Shown one piece after another: positions 1-12,900 of a stretch of DNA of 64,000 nt. The stretch is taken from the NCBI GenBank assembly GCA_013365325.1, contig JABVXV010000013.1, forward strand, positions 62,501-126,500, written 5' to 3'. The first letter of the stretch is position 1. Each line of letters starts with the position of its first letter. The notes beneath the pieces are model-generated. The model made no database searches and was not told the origin of the DNA. It saw only the letters and a program-made list of their open reading frames with translations. This DNA comes from Dipetalonema caudispina. Lineage: Eukaryota > Nematoda > Chromadorea > Rhabditida > Onchocercidae. Made by a program: the position numbers and the translations under genes.

Positions 1-445
1 GCATTTTCTTTCTTTTTTTTTTTATGGCGGATGAGTTAGTTAAGAAAGAAAGGAAAAAGGCAATTGTCACATCTAAAGGTTAAAAGAAAATATTTTTCAT
101 ATTGTACAAAATAATGGCATCAATTTTGAATTACCAATTTTTTTTTTTCCTAAAATTGATAGTTATACATGTGAAATTTTATACTATAATTAGTAAAAAT
201 TGATTGAAAAAGTAAATAATTAATGAAAATTTAAAAAATTTTTTTTTTTTAGAATTGAAGAATAAGATAAAGGTTAAATTATCTGTTTGTTTATCGGTAG
301 AGTTTCTATTTAAATTAATAGCTATAAAAGAAGATGAGATATATTATTGCAAGAAATATTACTGCTAAAATTTGTAAATAAATATTTAACTGTTAAAGAT
401 GAAACATTAAATTTTATCAATTATTTTTAAAAGAAAAATCGTTTC

Positions 446-469
446 AATGCATGCATGCATGCATGCATT
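446..469. repeat. (ATGC)n palindromic microsatellite
   Basis: About five tandem ATGC units bounded by AA and TT, so that the whole 24 bp reads the same on both strands. It could form a cruciform, and overlaps repeated ATGCAT cores. No gene is nearby. Confidence 0.9.
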
Positions 470-2739
470 GCTCTGCAAATTTCAGAATGTGACGGCAAAG
501 TTTATTTTTAATTTCTTTTTTTTTTTAAATGCTTTGAGAGTAAATGGAATGTTTTGCAATAATTAAAGATTTCGTGGAGCATATTGTCAACTTTATAAAA
601 GTTTAAAATTATTAAATTCATTGTCTTGATTGTATTGGGAAAAAAAAAAAAGTTAATTATTTTGAAAAAAAATAAAAAACACTTGATATTATGCATTAAT
701 TATCGATGTAAAACTGTGTTTCGTACACTTTTCAACATTTATCAAGAGAAAAATAATAGTAGAAAAAAAAAAAAAAGAGAAAAGTGTAATAAGTACAATA
801 ATGGATGAATTAAATTGAGTGAAATTGAATAAAATAAGAGAAGATAGAGATGAAGATAAGTTGTTGATCACTTCTTCAATGCAGCATATATCCTAACAAT
901 GATACATGGCAGCTGTTTTATAAATCCTGAAAAGGTCATCTAGTTTTAATAGTAAAAGGAGAAATAACACGAACATTAAATAATGAACCATCTTATCAAT
1001 ATTGTTGAAAAAGTATGATATATAAGATATGCAATTTTTTCTATAATAAATGAATTTAAAATATCGAACCTATTGAATTCCTGAGTTTACAAATGTTTGG
1101 TTTTTTTTTTAAATATTTTGAATACCATTAAAATGTTACAGTTTGTTTGAAAAAGATATTTTTTTAATGGATAAAAATTTAATGAACATTTAATTAATTA
1201 TTCAAAAATGTTTTCCTTCAATTACTTCATTTACCCATATATTTCGTTAAATTACAAAGTTTTTGTTGAATATTTTAAATTTCTCATTACTAACATTTCT
1301 AAAAGTACTTTGATTTATGTGAAAGTTACATGTATTGAAAAACTAAAAATATTTGAAGGAAATGTTCATTTAAAAATCCATTCCTATTGCCGTTGTAAAA
1401 TGTTGTCAAAAAAAAAAGATTTTTTTTTTTTTTTTTTTTTTTTGATATTTTTCAGCTTCTTGTTTTTAGTGCCCATAAAGGTAAGATTGGATTTTATTTG
1501 ATTTAATTTGCAGTTCCTACAAATTTTTAAATTTTAGACGATCCGAAGAAATTTATTTGGCTAATATTTGGTCGAGAATTTCAGGTTAATTTTATAGTTT
1601 TCACAAAATGGATCAATTTTATTGGAAATGGTAAAGAAGTACAAAGAAGGTGATTTTTGAATATCGGAAGTATTTTATTAGTTCGTCTTTATTTTTTCTT
1701 CATTATTTGATCAAAATGATGATCATGTTGAGAAGAGAGAATTGTGAAATGCTATCAATCAATATCAATCAATATATGTTGAGATGTTCAAAAAAAAAAA
1801 AAAAAAAGAGTGAAATGAGAAGATATGCATGGAAATTTTGCAAAAATTATCGAATTTTCACGAATGTTTATCTATTTTTGTTTATTCATTTATTTGTTTT
1901 ATCTTGAAAAAAATTGAAATTAAAATTTTGCATACATTTGCTACGATTTTAAATGTTCATTTATTGTTTGTTTGTAATGTTATGCGTTTTTTTTATTATT
2001 ATTAAGCATAATAGCTGTGCCTAACGACGAAATACAGATATCAGATATAAAGCTGAATGGAGAATTTCACACATCGTCGTAATATTCGATAAGGTTCAAA
2101 TTTTCAACATTCAGATAAAATCTATATTTGTTGCAATAATTAATAGACATTTGTATTACCACACATAATTCCTCCGATCATCATCATCATCATTATTTTA
2201 TAGCTATTATAAAAAGTATTCCACATATTTGGATATGGAAGAATTGTAGGTATTTTATGCTTCGAAAAATCTGTAAGTATTTTTGATTAAAATCTATGAT
2301 TGAAAAAATTGCTTATCTTAATTATAGCTATTCGTAGTTATTAAAATTTTTTACAAATTTTGGTAATTATTAATTTACTTATTTGTTTTACATACTAGAT
2401 ATTTTATAATTTCCATGAAATTTTTATATTTTTTACAACATTTTCCACAACTACAAAAAAGGTCAAGCCTTAATGTTTTGGAAGAAAGGATCATGACATT
2501 CTTATGATCTTGAGCATTGTTAACAAAATATCAATGTTATTGCTGAACTATCACTCCATAATTATCGGAATGGGATGATGTTTGTTTGTTTTCCTGAAAT
2601 TATCCGGATTGCTATAGCAACAACAAATAATTTTAAACGGAAAGTTGGAGACTTTGAGAGTTGCGTAATGGTACATACGAATTTTTATAGTCATTGATTA
2701 GTTCAAACAGCGAACGATTGAATTTTGATTGTGGTTGGA

Positions 2740-3240
2740 TATATGGCATAAAGGTAGGCGAGGAATAATATCGGGAGAGCGGGGAAGGCGGGGGGTGGGG
2801 ATCTGTTATAGAAATGTGTACTTAGATATTCATTTTTATTGTGCACTTACATGCGCTTAGTTATTTCTCATTCACATTTGTTGCATTTGATCCATTTCAA
2901 TCATTCAAATGAATAATGCATTGAACAATCCTGTCAATGGTTAGTGATCGATTGAAATGATGCCAGTGACAATGATTTCGGGAAGAAAGGAACGAATTTC
3001 GGTAATTGCACGATCAACGTGTAGTGAGCATTCTTTTGAACTCTTACATTGTGAAATTGATTTTGAAGAGAGTGCTGAAACGATAATTTGCAAAGAGGAG
3101 AGGAGAAAAAGGCATTGCATCCTACCATCAATTGATTGATTTTTATGTTTGTCGTCGGCGTTTTCGACGTGGCAGACATCTTTCTCTCTTCCATCGCGCC
3201 CTCATTTCGACGGGGCGGTTTTCAGTTCTACCCCAGCATT
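2740..3240. promoter_or_regulatory. GC-richer island, possible promoter/5' region of the PNUTS-like gene
   Basis: Base composition shifts clearly away from the AT-rich surroundings. The left edge has four G-runs at 2773-2800 separated by loops of 5, 5 and 1 bases. The right edge (about 3160-3240) contains GCG, CGACG, ACGTGG and GGGGCGG motifs. Open frames exist on both strands (about 86 residues minus, 60 plus) but show no splice continuity or recognisable domain, so I read this as regulatory. Its position about 0.7-1.1 kb upstream of the first coding exon supports that; no start site can be placed. Confidence 0.35.
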
Positions 3241-3897
3241 CACATATCGCTTATAGAAGGTGCACATTCATGTATGTGTATGAGTGTTAACAATTAAACT
3301 TTCTCATTATTATTGATTACTTCAAAAGTTTTTTGTTCGAATTCCGTAAGTTCTAACAGTTTTTTGGGGCCTATTTCTGAATACTGATAAGCAATGATCC
3401 GGATCTATGAATAAGGAAATCAGAACGGTAAGCATTTTGATAAAGTTATCATTTTTAGAGGTTGTGAAATATGTGTTTGACTCATTAGACCTGTTATGCA
3501 TTTTATGAGAAATAAAAAGCAGTTCAAGTTAGTAATGTAATTGTTAACTTAAACACAATGTATAATCTATCTCGGACAAAGATTGTGTAGATTATGGCGT
3601 AAACTTATCTTCGCGAGTTTTTAATACAAATTTTCATTTCTGTGTGAAATAAATGTTAACTGAGTAAATAGTTTGTCATAATATTATCATCGAAATGCTG
3701 CTTCTAAAGTTGTACTATCTTGTTTTCAATCCTTCTAGCTGGTAAACATTCCGCATGGCTGTCTTAATGTTATATGTGGCGGTTTTAATCGTGATAATGC
3801 AGCTTTTCTTTTTCTGATATACTTGCTGTTCTTCGACGTGATTGCGTATGATATTACCGATCTATTGCTTAAAGTTAAAAAATTATCTGTTTCCTTC

Positions 3898-3900
3898 AGG
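3898..3900 (+). promoter_or_regulatory. Splice acceptor just upstream of the first coding exon (candidate SL trans-splice site)
   Basis: A pyrimidine-rich TTCCTTCAG precedes the exon by 17 bases before the ATG at 3917. I found no upstream coding exon that joins it in phase. In nematodes such an acceptor commonly receives the spliced leader; a cis-spliced leader exon is the alternative. Confidence 0.45.
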
Positions 3901-3916
3901 ATTTGAACGGGTCGAA

Positions 3917-6900
3917 ATGCCAGAAAATGAACCGATTCGTCGGTTCGTACCGTTACCCACTCAGTTTCTCCAAGAAGAAGAACCAAGTGATATTGATGAA
4001 GATGACGATGAACAGAATGCAGAGTACAATCAACCTTTGGCCCATTTTCAGCATTCTGCTGCACGTTCGGCTTTAACTTCGGCCCAGGATCACCATGTGC
4101 AATCGTTTTCTCCAGGAAGAGGCATCTCATCTAATACATTTTATGGAATTTCTCAACGAAATTTGGTCTGTTTTACACCTATTTTTTGAAGACTGTCGCA
4201 AATAGCTTCTTTCCCCATATAACTTAATCAGAAGTTGAAAAGTAGCGTAAGATTGATATATCACTTACTTGGTCAAACATAAGAAACTTTGGTTTTCGTC
4301 AACATTACTCTGCATATCCATCACGATTTTCTTGAAATTACCTATTATATAAGTTCAGCTGTCCTGACTTTTTTCTTGGTTCGAAATTTATGATTTCTGT
4401 TGACTATGTATCTCCAATTCTGGTGCAAATTTTAACAATTTGCAGAATTATGGACAAAGCCATGGCGTTGCAGACGATATGTCTTCAGGACAGACGCTGC
4501 GTAACTTTATGGGTCGTCATATTTCAAAGAATGATGATTGCCCCCAAAACTCATATGATTATCAGGAAGTATGTTTTACAGATTTACTTGAAAATATTCA
4601 ATCTTTATGTCTCAAGCGATAAAATGAAATGGTTACTTAAAAGCTTTTTTCTGCAAGCTTAATTATTTTGTTCTAAAATTCTCGAATAGGTTTCCCTTAG
4701 GATTTTGTTGTCTACCATCTTTCCACAGTTTTTTCTGTGTATGTTTTACAGGCTTTGACTTGTGGGCTATCCATATTAATTCTTCATTATGCTATTCATT
4801 CCTACACAATACAAAACATTGTTGGTCCAATATCCTCAACTTGTTAGCATGTATGACGACTGCTTGTTCATTAGAAAACTATTAAGGTGTTCCCTTCATT
4901 GAACCGGCTAGTTATGAAGCAATATGCATATACATTAAAATGTATACTTTATATCTTTGTATTAGTATATCGTGTGTGTATCTTTATGTTAGTGTATTTG
5001 AGTTTAACTGTGGAAACACTGTGATTTTCACTTGTACAGCTTCACATCCCAAGTCTTCGATCGATTGGGATGAGTCATACTGTACGTGCAAAAAGACTTA
5101 CACATTGCATGACGATCCCCACATTTTATTATTTCAGGTATTCGATGATCCACACCAACTGATACCTAGTTATCACGAGTACTCAATAACGAACTCGCCG
5201 ACGCATTCGTATTCCCCAACATCTGGTGATTCTGCCGGAATGTCCGAATACTTTATATCAAGGGGGGCATCAACAGCAGTACGTTCTGGTGGATTAGGAT
5301 ATGGAAGTCACGCTACTGAACAAGGAGACACAGTTTTCTGTGAACCTCAGCAAAGATTGCAAGAACCAAAAGTTATTTCAAATGAAAGCAATAGGGTCGG
5401 TAGTCATAATTTACCCCTTTTGTATAAACTGAAGTAGAAATAATGTACGAGTATCAAACCTGAATTATGTTAGGGGGAAAAATGTATTGCTAGTCGACGT
5501 CCATCTGAACTTATGAAATGTATGTGTGCTGCAATCCTCGTGTTATCTAGAAAACTATCATCAACATTCCATGTCTAAAAAAATTCGGTTCTAGTTCATT
5601 GTCTGGTCACAGTTCGAACATTCACAATGATGTAGCAAATAACTTTAAAAAATATGCCGTTAGCTTTTTTCTTCGTTACTGACTGCACTATCAGTTTAAT
5701 GAATCTTTTTATTTTAACAAACCAGAAGGCCTTTCATCAAACTGTCACAACTTCATCTGCAAAATGAGTATCCCGATGCTTAAGCCATGTGGTTTGGTGT
5801 TAGAATGCCGATGTTTCTGAAATGGTGAAAAGTGTTGACGAGTAGAGTCCATCAAATAATTCAGAGGCGGATAAAAGTGAAGCTTCATACAACTTTAGGC
5901 ATTGATGGGACATTGTTGGGCAAACTAGATTTGAGGAATGGACAACTTCTGTACTTTCTTGGCTAACTTAAAATGCTGCTATGCAAATCGTTATCAAACC
6001 TAAAGTCAAAAAGGTGAAAATCGTTCAACTTCAATGGGCTATAGCTCATTCATCCTTACTTTCATTTACGATTGTCCACATTATGTTGTCAAAGGATTAT
6101 GGTGCTGTAGTGTTGTTGGCATATTGGGTTGTTGCATGATTTGCTGCTGCAGCAACTGTTATATAATGGAACTGTTTACATAACGCGGAGACGATTTTCC
6201 TGGCTAATAAAATTTGTGGAATTAATTGGACTTGTAGATCTATCGATAAAAGGATGCATGCTCGTTCACTTTTTCTGGACTTCAGGCTTATCGACTATTT
6301 TCGTTCTCATTCAATGGCTGTAGTTAATTATTCCACTTTAAAACTAACAACTGCTATCTGGTCCATGTGCTCAACGTTGTCGAATCATTTAAATTTGGCT
6401 GATTCTTCTGATAAATCTGCTTATGTGGACCTTCATGTAATCTAGCAATGAAATGAAAACAGTTCTTTCGCTTTTTTTTTTTCCGCTTATTGGATGGAAG
6501 ATTTGAAAAACTTTCCCATTTTCAATGCCTATTTTATTCCTTGGATTTTCAAAAATGCATTTTACATTTTCAACGCTTATTCCCTTCTCATCGTGTAATG
6601 TATTCTTGATGTTAAACTATTTAGCTTTTCCTAGTTACAGCAATATTGATTGTATAATGATCTCGAATTGTTTCTGCTCATCAAAATTGACTTTCAAGTT
6701 GTATGATCAAAATTATGTTTAATGTATTTGCATTTACTTAGACGATTGAATAATCCAACTGCAAAAAACTCTCCTAAACTATAGAATATAGAGAATAAAC
6801 AAGAATAATAAGAAAGCAAGCTTAAATTTGAGTGGACAATTTCAAAATTGGGTGCATAGATTTAATTTTGACAAACATTTTTGGCTTTTTTCAGTACACT

Positions 6901-9900
6901 GTTGTTGGGCATACAGTAGAAGGTCAACCGATTTATGCACTACAATCTGTTAGAACGCAGGATCGTCCAAGATTACATCAGGGTTCGGTGTGTGTTTAGA
7001 CATTTACTTCATAATTAAATAGTTCTCACAATTTCTTTTAATTCTGTTTCGAAATGTTTCTTGGATTATATGATCATTTAGAGGAAACTTGTGGAGATTG
7101 GATGAAATATTTGAACTACATTGCAAGTAGCATATTCAGTTTTATTCCCATTAAATTGTCTTTCTATTTTTCTTAGGGTATAGGAAATGTTAGGAAAATA
7201 TTTTAACATATTCATGTTAAGTGACAAGCATCATCATAATGTTATCACTGAGATGCGAATAACCATGAACATTTAGGTAGTCCTGCATTTTAGTTATGCT
7301 CTCTTACACCAGATATTTGTAATTATCTATGACCTCTTGAGTAATGAATTTCATTATTATTTAAATTCAAATTTGGTGAAAAAAGATGGGAAAAATACCC
7401 ACGGGGAAGGCAATTAGAAACTCGAAATGGCGATATAAAAGGTAGAAATGGTTCAATTTTTAACAAGGAAATTCATGAACATAGAATGTTTTCAGTTATA
7501 CCGTGTAATGGAGAACAGCGCTCAACCTCGTTATGTGTTTCTGCGCCAGCAAGTTGGCCCTGCTCGTCGAACGCAAAGAGATGGTGGTGATATTAATTCA
7601 TCCAATGAAAATTATCGCGCTGTGGCACGTGAAATTGTTGCGAAAGCTCTTGAAGATAAGGTTAGCTATTGCAGAAATACAGATTTTAGTGCTATAGTTT
7701 CTATATATTCCTTATTTCGTTTCGTTAGATCATGTTAAGCTGATACTGTGACTAATTTCGTATTCAACAATTAATTCGAAATGTATATTTTAGCGACAAA
7801 AACAGCAATTCGCGCAAGAATCGCAGCCATCCTCATCAGGTATCAGTGGTACTGCAGGGAAAACAAAGAAGAAATTGGTGACACCAGATGACGGAGAAAG
7901 TGAGAAAATAAGGTAAGGCAAACTTATAAGTCATTATGGAAGGCTATTTAAGAAATAAATAAGTTCTCATCCTTGAAAAAGCACAAACATTCTTGGATTT
8001 GGAGATTTCTTGTTTCTTTTTTTGGATTTATTGGAAAGAATAAAAAAAGTGAAAATAGTATTTCAATCGTTTATTAGTTCATAGCGCAGTATCAGAATCA
8101 GGGATTCAAAGGGAAAAGAAATGGACATGTTGGTGATTCGAAACTTTATTCTGATGCATTAAGAGCTGTCTCGTTTCAGTGGTTCAACAGTGGCTGCGCA
8201 AGTTGCTGCTATTCAACGTTTTAGTACACCACTAGGATGGAAGCAAATGGGATCATGGCTAAAAACTGCTGAAACAAATGAAGACTGGAGCCGTTTGAAA
8301 TTATTACTGAGCCAATGTTCACAGGCAGGTTATTTCTCGTGGTTTGCAGAGTTATTTGCTTTCATTCTCAATAGTGAACCAATTATAGCTGTCTTTAGAT
8401 ATGAAACTAGAAGGTTATAAATCCCTTCAGTGAAATTCTTGACTTTTGATACTTATAAATGACATAAATAATCGCACTACCCCTTACTCTTTTGTGAAGT
8501 CTTTCAGTTAAGTTCTTGATTTTTAATAGTTGTTGATGACATATAAAATCTCTGTAATAGTTACCTTTCACAATTCTAATAGCTCATCATGATTATGTCA
8601 TTGTTAGCACGTTTTGAAATCCAGTATTCTACCTTCTATAATTAATTAGAATCGAACTCTGATTGAACTGATGGAAGTGCCATGTAAAGTTTAAATAAAT
8701 ATAAACGTTTCTCTGCCCAATCATTTCTTTTACTAGAAGTTTCCAATCTTTGTCGTTTGTTGCAAGTGTATTTCACTTATATTTCTTCAAATCTCATTGT
8801 TAAATAATTTTTCCAATCTGATCAGTTGTAATTTTGAGGCCAATTCTCGATCATCAGCTTTATTTAACTGTTCTATTTAAGGCAAATCTAACGCTGGAGT
8901 TATTGCAATCAAACGATACTCCTAAATTTGTGCGTAAATTATCGAAAACATGCCCCGATCAAGGTTAGTTTCATACTATTCTTTATGAAAAAAGTGGTCT
9001 CTTGGATCATGTGATTTTCGCTTTTTCTTTGCTTTGTGTTGCTTTATATTTCGCAGAGGTATACTATACTTCGATGCAAATATTTTTGTTGTTTTCAGAT
9101 GTGCGTAAAATATCTGGTGATTTGGTGCTACGGTGGAAACGTTTAGTATCCGCACCACCTCATCAAGTACCTGAAGAAATGAGAAAAGTTGGTTCTGCAA
9201 AGCGTAAAACACCTCATCCGGCATCTGTGGGTGCCAGCAGAGCAAAGGTCAAGAAAGATAATCTGGATTCTACAAAAACTGTTGAGAAAGAAACAGAATC
9301 AGATGGAAGCAAGCAAAAGGATGTTTCTGCGAGTAAAATAGAGTCTAGTAAAAGGTCTCCAAACACTGAAAATTCCGAAAAATCAGATGCTGCATCTGTC
9401 AAGGCTGAAAAGCCCATGAAGGCTTCATCTTCCAAAAGTAAAGCAGAAAAATTAAGTGAATCAGCCAAAATCGCGTCGAATAAGCTTAATGAATTCAACA
9501 TGTTCGAGAAATTGGGTGAGGAAAGGAAAGAAAAGAAACGACGTCCAAAAACAGCCAAAACTTATACTTCGAAATTCCGTTCTACAGGTACTGTACCGGT
9601 CAAGTATTGTTTCTCATTATTTCTGAAAATCGTTTAGTTTTTCCACAAAAAAAAATAGTCTGAATACTTGCAGTTTACAAGACGAGTGTGCCACTTTTCA
9701 TGTTTCACTTTCTGCTTCGGGCAGTTCAAGAAAAACAGGAGAATGAAATTCTGATATGTTTTTAGAATTCTATAAGTTATTGGCGAAGTATATATTCGTC
9801 GATGTGACGTTAATGCTGCATTATGCAATTCATTTTATACAGGGAAAGCCTTTTTGCAATGAGTTTCAAAAAATTTCAACTTCAACTGTTAAGCAGATGA

Positions 9901-12900
9901 TGCTAGCTAATTGGCCTATGTCCTCCGGTTCATATCATTATTATACTTGAAGTTGACATTTGATTTCGTAAATTAGAGGAAGAGGAATGTACTGTACATA
10001 AATTGACTTTGCATAATGTAATATTAACGGTAGATGTTGCTTTAAATGCAGTATATTTTTAGAAAAATAAAGAATTTTGAAATAAGAAGTAGAGAAGCGC
10101 TTTTGTGATACTCACAGTGTATTTTACTATCATTTTAAATTCTGATTTTTCTTTTTTTTTTTTTTTTTTTTTTGTCATTCAAGATTTACGTGCTTACATG
10201 TTTTGGAAGTGAAAAATGAGTTTTTGAGTTGACTATGGTTTTCTCATCCAAAAATCATTCAAAGAGTAGTCAAAGTTTTGATTTATTTCTCACTGTATTA
10301 TCACCAGAAGGTGTATTGTGCCATATTTCTGTTTAACATACATTTTAATATTCTATTTGTCTTATTTGAAATTAGGATTTATACCAGCTATAATAGCTTG
10401 TATAATAATGTTGATGAATTTCAGGATTCTTCTTCATTCCATGCAACAGGTGTTCGGTGATTGTACGAGCCGTGCTGCTACTACTGCTGACTGTTGTTGT
10501 ACATTTTTTTCCCCATAAAACTGTTCTTCTTTCAAGCATTTCGGACAACCATTTTGTTTTACCCATGAAAACAATGCTTCTTTTCACATCATATATACAG
10601 TGTTATATATGAAAACAAACTGTGCTTTTCCCCTAGCCAACAATATTAGAAATTCCGGCGAAGTAAACAAGCATTGAATCGAATAATCGAAAAAGATGCT
10701 CCAGGAAGCGAAATTAAATAAAAATGAAAACTTTAAAAATTTCAAAACACTCAGATACAAAAGGAAATCAGAATTAGAATTTCTTTACAAAAGAAATGAA
10801 GAAAGACAATAGTGCTTGGATGATGCTTAAATAGTGTAAAATTGACGAATAAATCTCAATTATTAATTCCGAAGGACAGTAAAAGTGGTGGAAGATATCT
10901 TCACTCCTTTCAATATGGTATCACTAATTCTGATGGTACCTTTGGTTCTGTTTCTCATGGTTTAAGCCGTTATGGGCATCAGCGTTAAGACTTACAATGC
11001 AAAACACTATGATAACTCATCGTTGTTGCTATAGAAAATATGGATCATCTAGTTGCACATTAGTGCTTCTGATTCTTTAATTTTATAAATCAATCGTCCA
11101 TGCTATTCGTTCTTCGAAGATTCAAATGTGACATTTACCTATCTTGCTACTGTAGCAGTATCTGTTGTGGGATGCGTGATTTATGCAGTTGTTTGCAGCA
11201 GGCTTGTATAATCATCAGCCAATTTTGCACTTGCAAATTACTGTTCAATGCACGTGTTTATTTCCGCTTATTTTAGGATTGGAAGGTGACGATGAACTTG
11301 CAACAGGTAAAAGTACCGCTAGTACAGTGGTGGCATCAAAAAAGAAAGGAAGTTTACCGAGTAAAGCATTATTGGATGCCAAAAAACGCATCGGTATGTT
11401 TTCTTTTTTTTTTTGTAATATAGATAATTATTTCAATGTAGTAAGCCTATCTTTTTTTGGTCTATAAGGTATTTTTTGTTGTGAGACAAGTTTCAAGTTA
11501 ATTTTATTTTTTTTTTCATATTGTATCGATTTCTGATATTTTTATCATTACAGCTGTTCCAACCAGTATACCAAAAGTATTACCAGTTAATGCTTCATCT
11601 CCTACCTCATCCGTACCGTTTTCTGATAAAAAACCTGCATCAAATACTCCTGCAAGTAAGCCATACATTTCAACAATTTATTCTTAATATAAAAAAAAAT
11701 CCTTAAATTAACGAACTTGTGATTTTTACTTCCTAGCTGAGAGATAATATTCATTAAATATTCATTATTATTATTTTTTTTCAATATTGCATGTTTTTAT
11801 AAAGTTCTAGCATGTTGTTTATAAAAATTAATTCTTTCTAAGCTTAGTAATTTACAGGAGTTATGATGAGCAATACATTTATGGATGCTCTGATGGATCC
11901 AGGGCATAAGAAAGCGCCTCCAAAGCAAGCGAAAAAACGGTCAACGTTGAATTTAAAACCATCGACATCTGTTATACCAAGCGTTATGGTTGGTTATTCC
12001 TCTATATCTTTGAATTGTAGATTTAGAAAGAGTCTACTGAATGGTTCTAGTTGTGAAACAAACGCGGGAATTTCAAGTCAACTATTCCTATCGTAATAAA
12101 ATTATTAGTGATTAACTGTGTTAAAATTTGCTTATATGAAGTTAATTTACAACTATTTTTTGAAATATTTTCTTCACAAATGTATGGAAATTAGTGGAGC
12201 ATAATGGTTAAATATCTTTCTCATACATTTTTAACTAACAAGATAATTTCATTTTTCGCAAAGCCGAACTTTTAGTTTTGATTTTTGAATTGTTACAAGA
12301 CTTTCTTCAGTTCGGAAAATTATTTAAGAATAATCTTTCTAGGAAGGATTGTATAGTGATACCTCGAGATCACTTAATAAAGAGAAACAGGACGAGGGAT
12401 CGGTAGATGAAAAGAAAGAATTGGTGGTGGAGGAACCAGGCATTATACCGATTGGTAATCGAAAGATACGTTTCGCTGATGAAAACGGACAGGAACTTGT
12501 TGAAGTTCGGTACTTTGAGGTAGAAGAGGGTGAACGACGTTAGTATTTTTTTTATTCGCTGTATTAAGTCTGCAGAGAATTATATCAGAAAAGTGTGGTT
12601 ATCGCAGTTTGCATTTAAATTGATAAAATGATCAATAGGTTTAATTGATTTTCATTTCGTTATTTTAGGCACATTTGTTTGTAATGCTATCGCTTTAAAT
12701 TTATTTGACTAATTCTTGGTTGATTCATCAGATTGAGTAATAATTTAAAGTTCAAATTCCAGTGAATGTTAGCAAGTTATCATCTGAAGACATGAAACAT
12801 CTTGAAATGCAACGTGAACGAACATTTATGAATGAGCAACGCAATCTCCATATAACTGAATTTGGCTTCAATTCTGGTCGTTCGGAAGGAATCACACACA

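Larger units (their letters stand above)
1..3899. other. AT-rich upstream region without a supported gene
   Basis: No exon chain with coherent splice sites and phases was found on either strand. Short open frames here are low-complexity (Lys, Phe, Asn, Ile rich) or antisense shadows. The stretch holds many homopolymer tracts, a palindromic ATGC repeat near 446-469, and a markedly GC-richer island at about 2740-3240 that may belong to the promoter of the plus-strand gene starting at 3917. A possible non-coding leader exon ending before a GTAAGC donor at about 3428 is visible but its coding phase does not join the next exon, so I do not count it as coding. Confidence 0.6.

Noticed and set aside
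2934..3194. Antiparallel frames of 86 (minus) and 60 (plus) residues
   Set aside because: They sit in the GC-richer island and show no splice continuity with the PNUTS-like gene.
3408..3428. Possible first coding exon (ATG AAT AAG ...) before a GTAAGC donor
   Set aside because: Joining it to the exon at 3900 gives the wrong phase for the PNUTS-like protein; it could only be a leader or uORF.
3735..4130. 131-residue minus-strand frame
   Set aside because: Antisense of the first PNUTS-like exon, whose plus-strand phase chain is fully supported.
9214..9558. 114-residue minus-strand frame rich in Ser, Leu and Phe
   Set aside because: It is the antisense shadow of exon 9 of the PNUTS-like gene (Lys/Ser/Ala-rich linker).
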